Positions 1 through 7,924 of a stretch of DNA of 64,000 bases are shown here, piece by piece (the stretch's first letter is position 1; each line of letters begins with the position of its first letter). Location of the stretch: assembly GCF_001613325.1 (NCBI RefSeq), contig NZ_BDCD01000017.1, forward strand, positions 124,001-188,000. Reading direction: 5' to 3'. The notes under the pieces were generated by a model, which searched no databases, had not been told where the DNA came from, and saw only the letters and a program-made list of their open reading frames with translations. A program made the translations under genes and the position numbers. This stretch comes from Nocardia yamanashiensis NBRC 100130 (GTDB lineage: Bacteria > Actinomycetota > Actinomycetes > Mycobacteriales > Mycobacteriaceae).

Positions 1-105
1 TCCGGCCCTCCGCCTGGTGAATTCGTCCGGATCGTGATCGAGCCGTGCGGCGCGCCGACGCGGCGGTGCACCGAGCCATAGCCAGTAGATTGCTAGCGTC
101 GCGGC

Positions 106-726
106 GTGACTGCGAATCCGATGCCGGTGACGAAGGCGGCGATCTCGCCGCGCGCGGCGCGTTGGGTCGTCGTGGCGTGCGTGCTGCTGCTGCTGATCGG
201 GCTGGGCGGCGTCGGGTGCCTGATATTCCGGTCGGTGCGGCCGAGCGCGGACGAAGCCGCGCGGGTCGAGAGCGCTGCGGCCGGTATCAGCTTCGTGCCG
301 CCCGACGGGTGGGAGCCGAACCCGCGCGGCAACGACAATCCGATGTTCGGTCAGGTGGTGCTACGACAGCACGGCGGCGGCATGATCCTGCTCGGCAAGC
401 TCGACCGCACGCTGTTCGCGGCGGACGAACCCGATGACGGGGCGGCGGCCTGCGGGCTCGCCGGCGGGATGGGCGCGTTCTTCTTCCCCAGTTCGGGCGA
501 GCAGGTGGATACCAGCTGCGAAGAGGTGAAAGGTCGTGCGGTGCAGGGCAGGTCGTGCTTCCACCGCATCGTGTTCAACGGCTCGAGCAATCCGCCGGCC
601 GAGGTGTACGGGGCAGTAGTGCGCCGGGGCTGGCAGCGGTGGTGGGTCAGCTGGCTCGGCGACGCCACCACGCCGGTGGATCGGGAAGCAGCGGGACGAC
701 TGGCGAGATCCATTCGGCCGCTGTAA
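106..726 (+). CDS. hypothetical membrane-anchored protein
   Basis: I do not recognise this 206-residue protein. It has one hydrophobic segment at about residues 20-45 (core VACVLLLLIGLGG) after a short N-terminus with a few basic residues, then roughly 160 residues without further membrane segments, which fits a protein anchored at its N-terminus with an extracytoplasmic domain. The outer part carries three scattered cysteines (in AACGLAGG, DTSCEEV and RSCFHR) that could form disulfides. The start is GTG at 106, with no strong ribosome binding site. The next gene converges on it only 18 bases away. No function is assigned. Confidence 0.75.
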   Translation: MTANPMPVTKAAISPRAARWVVVACVLLLLIGLGGVGCLIFRSVRPSADEAARVESAAAGISFVPPDGWEPNPRGNDNPMFGQVVLRQHGGGMILLGKLDRTLFAADEPDDGAAACGLAGGMGAFFFPSSGEQVDTSCEEVKGRAVQGRSCFHRIVFNGSSNPPAEVYGAVVRRGWQRWWVSWLGDATTPVDREAAGRLARSIRPL

Positions 727-744
727 CTCCGGCCGATCTACTGG

Positions 745-1581
745 TCAAAGTCCCTGCGGTCCCGGCGAATTCGAATCCGGCGGATGCTGTGCGGACGAGT
801 CCGGTGTGGACGGGTTCGGCACGGGAGGGTACTGGGCGGGAGCGTAGGAGGTCCCAGGCGGATGCTGCGCGGGCGGATACTGGCCGGACGGATACAGCGC
901 CGCCGGGTACTGGCCAGGCGGATACTGCGCCGCCGGGAATTGGGCGGACGGGTACGACGTGGGCGGGTACGGGAGCTGCGGTTGCGCGGGGCGGAAGTAC
1001 GTGCGTGCCGGGCCGGCCCAGATCAGCACCGTGACCGCCACCGCCAGCAGCCACACCAGGACGCTGATCGCCAGCGCGGCCGCGGCACTGCTCTTCAGGT
1101 TCACCAGGCTGAACAGCATCGATGCGGAGTACAGCCCGAACAGCACGGTGCCGGTGATTCGCGCCCAGTTCTTGCCGGCGCGAATGGCGAACGCCAGCCA
1201 GATCCAGAGCCCGACCGAGATCACCTCGATGAGCACCGAGACGCCGACGGTGATGTTCACGATGAGGTCGATCTGCTGATCGCTCAGCACCCCGTCCGAA
1301 GCCTGCCGCGCCTCCTCCCGCGCGGTCGGCAACTGCGCGAGACCCACGAACAGGCCGACCACGTTCGCGGCCGCGGCGGCCAGCATCAGATAGAACGCGG
1401 TGAGCACCGTCTGCGGCGGTTTACCCGGTTCGGTGCCCGGATAGGCCTGTGCACCGCCGGGGAACGGCTGGTAGCCGATGGCCCCCTGATAGGGCGGATA
1501 GGCGGCCGGGGCCGGCGCGGCCGTGACGGCCGACGGATCCTCGACCGGCGGCCAATGCGGCTGCGGTTGCTCCTCGGTCAC
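745..1581 (-). CDS. proline-rich four-helix membrane protein
   Basis: A 278-residue protein of unknown function. Its N-terminus is rich in Pro, Gln and Tyr, followed by about four predicted membrane segments (roughly residues 60-200; for example AFYLMLAAAAANVVGLFVG and WLLAVAVTVLIWAG), then a low-complexity tail with imperfect repeats of the type QYPPGQYPA and QHPPG. I chose GTG at 1581 because a GGGAGGGA ribosome binding site lies just upstream; a start at 1614 is possible but has no such site. Pro/Tyr-rich tails on small membrane proteins are common in mycolic-acid actinobacteria, but this says nothing specific about its job. Confidence 0.75.
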   Translation of the reverse strand: MTEEQPQPHWPPVEDPSAVTAAPAPAAYPPYQGAIGYQPFPGGAQAYPGTEPGKPPQTVLTAFYLMLAAAAANVVGLFVGLAQLPTAREEARQASDGVLSDQQIDLIVNITVGVSVLIEVISVGLWIWLAFAIRAGKNWARITGTVLFGLYSASMLFSLVNLKSSAAAALAISVLVWLLAVAVTVLIWAGPARTYFRPAQPQLPYPPTSYPSAQFPAAQYPPGQYPAALYPSGQYPPAQHPPGTSYAPAQYPPVPNPSTPDSSAQHPPDSNSPGPQGL

Positions 1582-1652
1582 TGTTTCCCTCCCTGACGGT
1601 TTCCGCCGGAGCATAGCGGCCGGAAATGACCGGGACGTGCACGGACGAGGAA

Positions 1653-2513
1653 TCAGCCGAGTTCGAGGGTGGTGACGCCGTACACCCGTTCGGGGTGCAG
1701 GTCGCGCACCGGGCCGGTGTACATGCGCGCCGTCTCGAAACTCGGTGCGAGACCGGCCTGTTCGGCCAGTGCGACCGCGGATTCGTTGCGCAGCGGCACA
1801 TCCACCGCCAGCTCCACTCCCCCGGTGCGTTCGGTGAGGGCGGCGAGCAGGGCGCGGGCGGTGCCGGGGTCATCGGCGAACAGGGGGCCGACGCGCAGAG
1901 AGTCGCGGGCCGGGCGGACGGCGGCGTAACCGGTGAGCACGCCGTCGACGACGCGCACCAGGGTTAGGTTGGCCGGGTCGGCCAGCCAGGCGGTCAGGAA
2001 CGGCGTGCGATCGGCTGGGAGACAAGCCGAATCGTAGGCGTGGACGGCGGCCAGGTCGGCGGGTTCCAGGGCGCGCACGCTGTCGTCCGCGGCATCGAGC
2101 CGCGGCACCCCGGTGAATCGCGCACTGCGATAGGCGAGTTCGAAGCCGCTGCGGCGATAGTTGTTCTGCTGGTCCGGAACTCCGTCCAGGCCGATCACCC
2201 GGCTGCCCGCGTGCGCGAGTCCGGCCTTCCAGGTGGCCATGCCCAGGCCCCGGCCGCGCAGGTCGGGGCGCACGAGATAGAAACCCAGGAAGGCGTATTC
2301 GGGGCTGTAGTTGACCACCGAGACCGCCGAGACCGGTTCCCCGTCCAGGCGGCCGAGCAGGAAGCCCTCCGGGTCCTGGGCGAAGAACGCCTCGCGATCC
2401 CGCTCCCCCGGATTCCAGCCTTCGGCGGCCGCCCATTCGGTGACGACCGACCAGTCCTGTCGGCTGGCAGGGGTGACGACGAGAGAATCGGGAACGCCCG
2501 CGGCCTCCGGCAT
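1653..2513 (-). CDS. GNAT-family N-acetyltransferase
   Basis: A 286-residue acetyltransferase of the GNAT fold. The N-terminal half carries the acetyl-CoA binding region (FYLVRPDLRGRGLGMATWK, with the R-G-x-G-x-G/A type loop RGRGLGMA). The C-terminal half resembles the second domain found in the YitH group of GNAT proteins. The substrate cannot be told from sequence. I chose ATG at 2513 since the upstream in-frame extension overlaps the start region of the divergent gene at 2586 and reads as non-coding. It stands alone, with a 72-base gap to the divergent neighbour. Confidence 0.8.
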   Translation of the reverse strand: MPEAAGVPDSLVVTPASRQDWSVVTEWAAAEGWNPGERDREAFFAQDPEGFLLGRLDGEPVSAVSVVNYSPEYAFLGFYLVRPDLRGRGLGMATWKAGLAHAGSRVIGLDGVPDQQNNYRRSGFELAYRSARFTGVPRLDAADDSVRALEPADLAAVHAYDSACLPADRTPFLTAWLADPANLTLVRVVDGVLTGYAAVRPARDSLRVGPLFADDPGTARALLAALTERTGGVELAVDVPLRNESAVALAEQAGLAPSFETARMYTGPVRDLHPERVYGVTTLELG

Positions 2514-2585
2514 GCGTCCAAGGTACCTGTCGGCGGGCTGCGGTAGGGTCGCCTCGACAGAGTTACCTACCTGCGGGAATGCGAG

Positions 2586-2900
2586 ATGGCCGACTACGCG
2601 CACTCCGATCACGCCAGCCGCAGCCGGGAGGACAAGGCCCGGCGGCTGGCCGCCTACGTCTGGCAGCGCGGGATCACCGGCGGCGAACTCCTGGACCTCC
2701 CTATGGCGCAGCGGCGCAAACTGGCGCGGGCCGCGGACGCCAACCCACCGAGCACCGATGAGACCTGGCAAGTTGTCGCCCGCATGCTGGAGGAGAAGGA
2801 CGCCTGGGCCGCGCGCAATCCGGCCCATCCGGGCGCGCGACGCGAGTTCGCGGACGAGAAGATCCTCTGGGTGAAACCACCGGTCAGACCCTGGGAATGA
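2586..2900 (+). CDS. conserved small hypothetical protein
   Basis: A 104-residue soluble protein without signal peptide or membrane segment. It is rich in charged residues and predicted helices (SREDKARRLAAYVW, MLEEKDAWAARNP). I recall similar short proteins in Nocardia and Rhodococcus annotations but no function. Codon use is normal for the window (G or C at nearly every third position), which supports real coding. It is divergent from the GNAT gene and followed by the crotonase gene on the same strand after 60 bases. Confidence 0.65.
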   Translation: MADYAHSDHASRSREDKARRLAAYVWQRGITGGELLDLPMAQRRKLARAADANPPSTDETWQVVARMLEEKDAWAARNPAHPGARREFADEKILWVKPPVRPWE

Positions 2901-2924
2901 GGGCGGCGGACCCGGGCGCGGCTC

Positions 2925-2954
2925 TTGACAGCAAGAAATGAACCGAGGTTCACT
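2925..2954 (+). promoter_or_regulatory. promoter and palindromic operator for the crotonase gene
   Basis: A perfect -35 box TTGACA is at 2925-2930 and a weaker -10 (TTCACT) at 2949-2954, spacing 18. A perfect 14-base palindrome TGAACCGAGGTTCA (2939-2952) lies between and over them, the usual position for a repressor site. The first transcribed base would fall at or next to the GTG at 2961, so the message may be leaderless. Confidence 0.55.
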
Positions 2955-2960
2955 GCTTGC

Positions 2961-4016
2961 GTGTCACCCGACTTCGAGAACCACGCCGGCACCCGACCGG
3001 CCGCCTGGCGCGACGACCTGACCGGTGGGGACGACTCCCTGTTCGAGGGGCGCCCGCAGCCCGAGAGCGGATTCACCGGGCGCACACTGACTTACGAGGT
3101 GACGGGGCGGATCGCGCGCATCACCTTCAACCGCCCGGAGCAAGGGAACGCCATCACCTCGGATACGCCGGTCGAGCTGGCGGCGGCCGTCGAACGCGCC
3201 GATCTGGATCCGCGCGTGCACGCCATCGTGGTGAGCGGGCGGGGCAAGGGGTTCTGCGGCGGCTACGACCTGTCGATCTTCGCCGAGAACAGCTTCGCGC
3301 CGGGCGCGGGGGCGCAGCCGGCCGAGGGCACGGTGCTGGATCCGGTGGTGCAGGCGCGTAATCACAATCCCTGGGGCACTTGGGATCCCATGGTGGACTA
3401 CGCCATGATGTCGCGGTTCAACCGGGGATTCGCCAGCCTGCTGCACGCCAACAAGCCGACGGTGGCCAAGGTGCACGGGTTCGCCATCGCGGGCGGGACC
3501 GATATCGCGCTGTTCGCCGATCAGATCATCTGCGCCGAGGATGCCCGGTTCGGGTATCCGCCCACCCGCACCTGGGGGATTCCGGCGGCGGGAATGTGGG
3601 CGCATCGGGTCGGGGATCAGCGCGCCAAGCGACTGCTGTTCACCGGGGACAGCCTGAGCGGCAAGCAGGCGGCCGAGTGGGGGCTGGCCATCGACGCGCC
3701 GCCGGCCGATGAGCTGGACGCGCGCACCGAGGATCTGCTGCAACGGATTTCGCAGGTGCCGATCAATCAGCTGGTGATGGCGAAGCTGGCGCTCAACAGC
3801 GCGCTGCTGAATCAGGGCGTGCTGAATTCCGGGATGATCAGCACCGTGTTCGATGGGATCTCGCGGCACACGCGGGAGGGGTACGCCTTCCAATTGCGCG
3901 CCGCCACCGCCGGTTTCCGCGATGCGGTGCGGGAGCGGGACGAACCGTTCGGGGATTGGCGCGGGCAGTTCGGCAAGCCGGCGGACCAGCCGGGCGCGGA
4001 CGACGCCGGGAATTAG
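2961..4016 (+). CDS. crotonase-fold enoyl-CoA hydratase/isomerase family protein
   Basis: A 351-residue crotonase-superfamily protein, about 90 residues longer than a typical enoyl-CoA hydratase. The fold is shown by the first strand block (GRIARITFNRPEQGNAI), the oxyanion-loop block (GRGKGFCGGYDLSIFAEN) and a second block (VAKVHGFAIAGGTDIALFAD). The extra length is an N-terminal extension and an insert after the first oxyanion loop (about residues 120-155). The reaction cannot be fixed because the usual hydratase glutamates are not obvious. I take GTG at 2961; a promoter with a palindrome lies directly upstream and predicts a leaderless transcript. It converges on the MarR gene with no base between the two stop codons. 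Confidence 0.8.
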   Translation: MSPDFENHAGTRPAAWRDDLTGGDDSLFEGRPQPESGFTGRTLTYEVTGRIARITFNRPEQGNAITSDTPVELAAAVERADLDPRVHAIVVSGRGKGFCGGYDLSIFAENSFAPGAGAQPAEGTVLDPVVQARNHNPWGTWDPMVDYAMMSRFNRGFASLLHANKPTVAKVHGFAIAGGTDIALFADQIICAEDARFGYPPTRTWGIPAAGMWAHRVGDQRAKRLLFTGDSLSGKQAAEWGLAIDAPPADELDARTEDLLQRISQVPINQLVMAKLALNSALLNQGVLNSGMISTVFDGISRHTREGYAFQLRAATAGFRDAVRERDEPFGDWRGQFGKPADQPGADDAGN

Positions 4017-4490
4017 CTAGCGGGCCTCGGGCAGATCCGTGCGCTCCGCCTCGGCGACCACCTTGGCCGAGAGCGAGCGCATGGCCGCCGCTTCTCCGGG
4101 GTCCAGTTCGTCGATGAACAGCCGCCGCACCAGTTCCACGTGATTGGGCGCCGCGGCCTCCAGGGCGGCGCGGCCGGCGTCGGTGAGCATGATCTCGCGG
4201 CCGCGGGCATCGTCCACGGCCTGGCAGCGGCCGACCAGTCCGCGGGCGGCCATGCGGGAGAGGTGTTTGGACAGGCGGGACTTGTCCCAGCAGATCTCCG
4301 CGCCCAGTTCCTTGGCGCGCAGGTTGCCGCCGGCGGCCGCGAGGGCGACCAGCACCTCGTAATCGGAGTAGGACAGGCCGTCGCGGGTGAGCCCGGCGGC
4401 GATGGCGGCGTCGAGGCGCTGCCGCAGCCGGATATAGGACTGCCAGGTCGCCTGTTCCTCGTCGCTCAGCCAGCGGGTCATGGGTTCCAT
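4017..4490 (-). CDS. MarR-family transcriptional regulator
   Basis: A winged-helix regulator of about 157 residues. The MarR core is clear: DYEVLVALAAAGGNLRAKELG, the recognition helix region CWDKSRLSKHLSRMAARGLV and the wing with DDARGREIMLTDAGRAAL. Two in-frame ATGs (4490 and 4481) are possible; the second has an AGGA at reasonable spacing. Its stop abuts the crotonase stop. It may control the crotonase gene through the palindrome at 2939-2952, but that is only a neighbourhood argument. Confidence 0.8.
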   Translation of the reverse strand: MEPMTRWLSDEEQATWQSYIRLRQRLDAAIAAGLTRDGLSYSDYEVLVALAAAGGNLRAKELGAEICWDKSRLSKHLSRMAARGLVGRCQAVDDARGREIMLTDAGRAALEAAAPNHVELVRRLFIDELDPGEAAAMRSLSAKVVAEAERTDLPEAR

Positions 4491-4837
4491 CCTAGCGACG
4501 TGTAGTTGACACGGACACCAACGGTGGGGCAGTCCAGCCGATTCCCCGGAATTCATCCGGCACAAATTTTTGAGCTTTGCGAAACACAATGCCCGCGAGG
4601 GCGATACATAAACGGCGCAACAGGACGAATGGGACGCGTTCTGCCGGAACGGGTCCCGGCCGCGAAGGCTGCGAAGAGGTTCTACCTCGATGGATAGCCC
4701 ATCCGGTTGACAATGCAACGTTGCGCCAGAACAGTAGACGCCGGACCGGACCGGCCACCGTGCCACAACCCGCAGCGGTGGCGTAACCGCGCCGAACCGG
4801 GCCGCTACCAACCTATTGCGCCGACATTGAGGAATAC
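4491..4837. other. intergenic region without recognised gene
   Basis: A 347-base gap between the MarR gene and the Excalibur gene, visibly richer in A and T than its flanks. It must hold both divergent promoters. A TTGACA lies at 4507-4512 but I cannot pair it with a convincing -10. I found no small ORF with normal codon bias. Confidence 0.5.
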
Positions 4838-5137
4838 ATGAACGTTCGCCGGCTACTCGTCACCGCCAGCGTCGCGAGCCTGACGACTCTCGCCCCGCTT
4901 GCCGCCGCCTCCGCCGACGTCCCCACCGGGTCGTCCGGCACCGGCTCCTCCACCATCGACACCGGCTCCGGCGCGACCGGTTCGGCGAATCTCACCCAGA
5001 CCGGCTCGGCCGGCGGGTCCTACAAGAACTGCGACGAAGCCCGCGCCGCAGGCCACGCCCCCCTCTTCCGCGGTGAACCCGGCTACGGCCCCCACCTCGA
5101 TCCCGACGGCGACGGATTCGCCTGCCCGACCGTCTGA
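4838..5137 (+). CDS. secreted Excalibur calcium-binding-domain protein
   Basis: A 99-residue exported protein. Residues 1-27 are a Sec signal peptide (basic NVRR, hydrophobic core, AAASA before the mature end). A low-complexity Gly/Ser/Thr spacer follows, then an Excalibur domain at about residues 63-99: YKNCDEARAAGHAPLF, then DPDGDGFACP, whose DxDxDG loop is an EF-hand-like calcium ligand set bracketed by conserved cysteines. Such domains are frequent on small secreted actinobacterial proteins; the role is unknown. A strong hairpin terminator follows at 5179. Confidence 0.88.
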   Translation: MNVRRLLVTASVASLTTLAPLAAASADVPTGSSGTGSSTIDTGSGATGSANLTQTGSAGGSYKNCDEARAAGHAPLFRGEPGYGPHLDPDGDGFACPTV

Positions 5138-5178
5138 TTCGGGCAGTCGAGCGCAGCGCCCGCTCCACCGACAGCTTC

Positions 5179-5208
5179 GGGCCCCGGATCCGTCAGGATC
5201 CGGGGCCC
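5179..5208. terminator. hairpin terminator
   Basis: A perfect 13-base-pair stem (arm GGGCCCCGGATCC) with loop GTCA, followed by GTTTGCTT on the + strand. It lies between the Excalibur gene and the convergent DUF3618 gene and can serve both. Confidence 0.8.
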
Positions 5209-5233
5209 GTTTGCTTACCAGGCGTTTCCCGCG

Positions 5234-5458
5234 TCAGCGGCGGAAGATCCGCACCAGCACCAGGGTGGCGACCAGCGCGCCGGCCCCGATCAGGCTGTAT
5301 TTGATCTTCGGCTCGTTCACCTTGGCCACGAACGACTGCTTGGCATTGTCGGCCAGCCGCTGCGGGTCGGCCCGCACCGCGAGTTCGTCGAGGGTGCTCG
5401 CGAGCCGGTTACGCGCGGCCTCGATCTCCCGCTCGATCGCCTCGGTGTCTCTCGCCAC
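5234..5458 (-). CDS. DUF3618-family small membrane protein
   Basis: A 74-residue protein of the DUF3618 type: an amphipathic N-terminal helix with the conserved pattern IEREIEAARNRLASTLDELA, a short linker, then one C-terminal membrane helix (LIGAGALVATLVLVRIF) ending in basic residues. I chose GTG at 5458 because AGGAG lies six bases upstream. Members are common in actinobacteria, of unknown function. It is divergent from bcp, with 101 bases between the starts. Confidence 0.85.
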   Translation of the reverse strand: MARDTEAIEREIEAARNRLASTLDELAVRADPQRLADNAKQSFVAKVNEPKIKYSLIGAGALVATLVLVRIFRR

Positions 5459-5559
5459 GTCACACTCCTGTCTGAAAGCCGCCACCCCGGGCGGCGCTGT
5501 TGACCTGCCCTGGAGTGTATCGCTCACACCCGGTCCGGCCCGTCTACTACCGTGCAGGC

Positions 5560-6033
5560 ATGACCGAGAACCACCGACTCAGTCCCGGCGATACCGCGCC
5601 CGCCTTCACCCTGCCCGATGCCGACGGCAAAGAGGTCTCGCTGTCGGACTATCGCGGACGCAAGGTGATCGTGTATTTCTACCCGGCCGCGAGCACCCCG
5701 GGCTGCACCAAGCAGGCCTGCGATTTCCGCGACAGCCTGGGCGAATTGAACGAGGCCGGGCTGGATGTCATCGGCATCTCCCCCGACAAGCCGGCCAAGC
5801 TGGCCAAGTTCCGCGACAACGAAGGACTCACCTTCCCGCTGCTGTCCGACCCGGACAAGGAAGTACTGCAGGCCTACGGCGCGTTCGGCGAGAAGACCAT
5901 GTACGGCAAGACCGTCACCGGCGTCATCCGCTCCACCTTCCTGGTGGACGAGCACGGCAAGATCGAGGTCGCGCAGTACAACGTCCGCGCCACCGGGCAC
6001 GTGGCGAAGCTGCGGCGGGACCTGTCGGTCTAG
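5560..6033 (+). CDS. bcp: thioredoxin-dependent peroxiredoxin, Bcp/PrxQ type
   Basis: A 157-residue atypical two-Cys peroxiredoxin that reduces hydrogen peroxide and organic hydroperoxides in the cytoplasm using thioredoxin. The active-site block is FYPAASTPGCTKQACDFRDS: the first Cys (about residue 45) is the peroxidatic one and the second, five residues on, the resolving one, the spacing of the BCP/PrxQ group. The GDTAPAFTLPDADG N-terminus and the STFLVDEHGKI strand near the C-terminus are also typical, and length is standard. A hairpin terminator follows at 6051. Confidence 0.92.
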   Translation: MTENHRLSPGDTAPAFTLPDADGKEVSLSDYRGRKVIVYFYPAASTPGCTKQACDFRDSLGELNEAGLDVIGISPDKPAKLAKFRDNEGLTFPLLSDPDKEVLQAYGAFGEKTMYGKTVTGVIRSTFLVDEHGKIEVAQYNVRATGHVAKLRRDLSV

Positions 6034-6050
6034 CGGTCGAAAGATTGGAC

Positions 6051-6079
6051 GGCCCCCGATCCTGAACGGATCGGGGGCC
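6051..6079. terminator. hairpin terminator
   Basis: A perfect 12-base-pair stem (arm GGCCCCCGATCC, loop TGAAC) 18 bases after the bcp stop. There is no clear T tract, as is usual in this GC range. It sits between convergent genes. Confidence 0.7.
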
Positions 6080-6268
6080 GGATGCGTTATGGGGTTGGCA
6101 TCGAAAAGCCCCGGCCCGCACCGTGGGACGCCACGCGCTCGCGTCGCCATGGTTCGGGCCGGGACTCGGGCCTCGACATCGCCCCTGCTCCCGTCGAGAT
6201 CGGCGCCCACGGGTGGGCACCGCCCGTCTTTTCGGCGTCTGCCGGCGGATCGGGTGGGTCGATTCGTC

Positions 6269-7573
6269 TCAGACGCGTGGCAGCAGCTGTGCCGCCCACT
6301 GAACCATCATGTGCCAGTGGTTGTCCCACCATTTGGAAAATTCGGGGGTGCCTAACGGCGGCGGGGCCAGTTCGCCGGGGAACAGGCCGCCTTCGGTCGG
6401 GGAGCCGACGGTGTGGGTGGGGGCCGGGATGATGGAGTCCGTGGCGCTGGACCGCTCGCCCTCGGGCTGGGCCTTGATCAGCGGTTTCGAGGGGCGTTCG
6501 GTGCGGTCCGGACCCCAGTTGAGGGTGGCCGGGTCGAGCGTCACGATCTCGGGTTCGGGCAGCAACTGCGGCGTGGTCTGCTCGGTGAGCGGCGCGCCCG
6601 CCTCGGTGGGCGTGGGCCCGGGCAGGCCGTCGACGATGTCTCCCGCGGAGCCCGTGTCGAGCCCGGTCTCGCCGATCGGCTGCGGCGGCGGGCTGTGCGG
6701 CGCGTCCGCCGACACCCGGGCATCGATGAGCCGGGGCTCGGGCACGGTCTTGGAATTGCTGCTCGCGGTGTACACGCCACCGACCACCAGCCCGCCGGCC
6801 AGCACGCTGGCGGCCGCGAACAGTGCGGCGGTACCCCGCGCCCGCCGAATCCGTTCCGCGGCTTCCCCGGCGAGCTCCGTCTCCGGCAGCGCCGCCAGCG
6901 CGGCGCCCAGAGCGGGCGCGTTCGCGGCCACCGCGCACGGGATCACCGGCGCGCCGAAGCCGGACTCCAGCGCCGCCACCACGGCGGGTTCGGTTGCGGC
7001 CGAACCGATCAGCACCACGGCGTCCGGTTTCACCCCGGCCGCGTCGAACTGATCCCAGGCGGCGGTGACGGCCGCGCGCATGGCCTCCTCGGTGGTGGCC
7101 CCGCCATTGAGCGTCACGGCCGCCAGCACCCGGGTGCGGTCCGGGTCGATGAGCGAGAAGGCCTGGAACCCCGGCACCACTTCGCAGATGGCCAGGTCCT
7201 CGAATTCGTCCACCCAGCTCATGGCCCGCGCCACGGCCAGATGCGCGGCCTTGGCCGACACCAGCGACGCCTCGTGCCACGGGCCGGACGCCAGCCGCGT
7301 CACGATGGCCCGGCGTTCGGCCGCATCCCGGTAAGCGACGGCCGCGCCGACCACTTCGCGATCCGGTGAAAGTTTGTCGGCCAGTTCCTCCAGCACCGTC
7401 TCCACCGCGGCGGCGAGATCGGCTTTGGTATCGCCGACAACCTTTTCCACGCGCTCGTCCACCACGCGCTCGGTCAATTTGTCACCGTCGGCGAGTGCCA
7501 CCGCGCGCACGATGCCGCGCTCGGTAGCGACGCCGATGGTCACCGCGGAACGAACAACAGCAGAAGCAACCAC
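6269..7573 (-). CDS. large hypothetical protein with one membrane helix and Pro-rich C-terminus
   Basis: A 434-residue protein. Residues 1-235 form an alternating strand/helix domain (VTIGVATERGIVRAVALADGD at the start; KPDAVVLIGSAATEPAVVAAL later) that looks like an actin/sugar-kinase-type fold, though I see no complete phosphate-binding motif. A membrane helix follows at about residues 245-270 (ALFAAASVLAGGLVVGGV), then a Pro/Thr-rich outer region of about 150 residues. Architecture resembles large mycobacterial hypotheticals with a nucleotide-fold-like head. The GTG at 7573 has GGAAGG eight bases upstream. Function unknown. Confidence 0.75.
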   Translation of the reverse strand: MVASAVVRSAVTIGVATERGIVRAVALADGDKLTERVVDERVEKVVGDTKADLAAAVETVLEELADKLSPDREVVGAAVAYRDAAERRAIVTRLASGPWHEASLVSAKAAHLAVARAMSWVDEFEDLAICEVVPGFQAFSLIDPDRTRVLAAVTLNGGATTEEAMRAAVTAAWDQFDAAGVKPDAVVLIGSAATEPAVVAALESGFGAPVIPCAVAANAPALGAALAALPETELAGEAAERIRRARGTAALFAAASVLAGGLVVGGVYTASSNSKTVPEPRLIDARVSADAPHSPPPQPIGETGLDTGSAGDIVDGLPGPTPTEAGAPLTEQTTPQLLPEPEIVTLDPATLNWGPDRTERPSKPLIKAQPEGERSSATDSIIPAPTHTVGSPTEGGLFPGELAPPPLGTPEFSKWWDNHWHMMVQWAAQLLPRV

Positions 7574-7602
7574 AGATCAGCCTTCCAACGTTGTGTCGAT
7601 GC

Positions 7603-7760
7603 AACGAAACTCTCGTGGCTCCCGGGGGCAAGCCCCCGGACCCCCGAGAGCCGGAAACGAAACTCTCGCGGCCCATTGGACCCGGGCTCACGCCCGAGAA
7701 CCGGAACCAACTCCCGCGGCCCCCTCGACCCGGGCTCCTGCGGGGCGAGCCCGGAGGTCT
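7603..7760. repeat. three imperfect tandem units of about 50 bases with internal palindromes
   Basis: In the 351-base gap between two divergent genes, a unit beginning CGAAACTCTCG is followed by a second (from about 7656) and a more diverged third (from about 7705, CCAACTCCCGCGG). Unit 1 contains nested inverted repeats: outer CTCTCG/CGAGAG and inner CCGGGGGC/GCCCCCGG. Units 2 and 3 keep ACCCGGGCTC and the pair with GAG/CCGG at weaker symmetry. The block could act as transcribed hairpins or simply be an interspersed repeat. The rest of the gap holds the two divergent promoters, which I cannot place. Confidence 0.55.
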
Positions 7761-7924
7761 CGAGCGGGGCCACTCGTCAAGCGCTGAGGAGCTGCTGGGA
7801 AGCAGCTGCGATGAGTGTTCGGAGCCACTCCCGGGTGTGGATGGGTGCGAACCTACGACGAGATAGGGACACACGAAGTACCGCAGCGTGTCATCAGCGT
7901 GTCGCTACCTCTAGGCTGTTGAAC

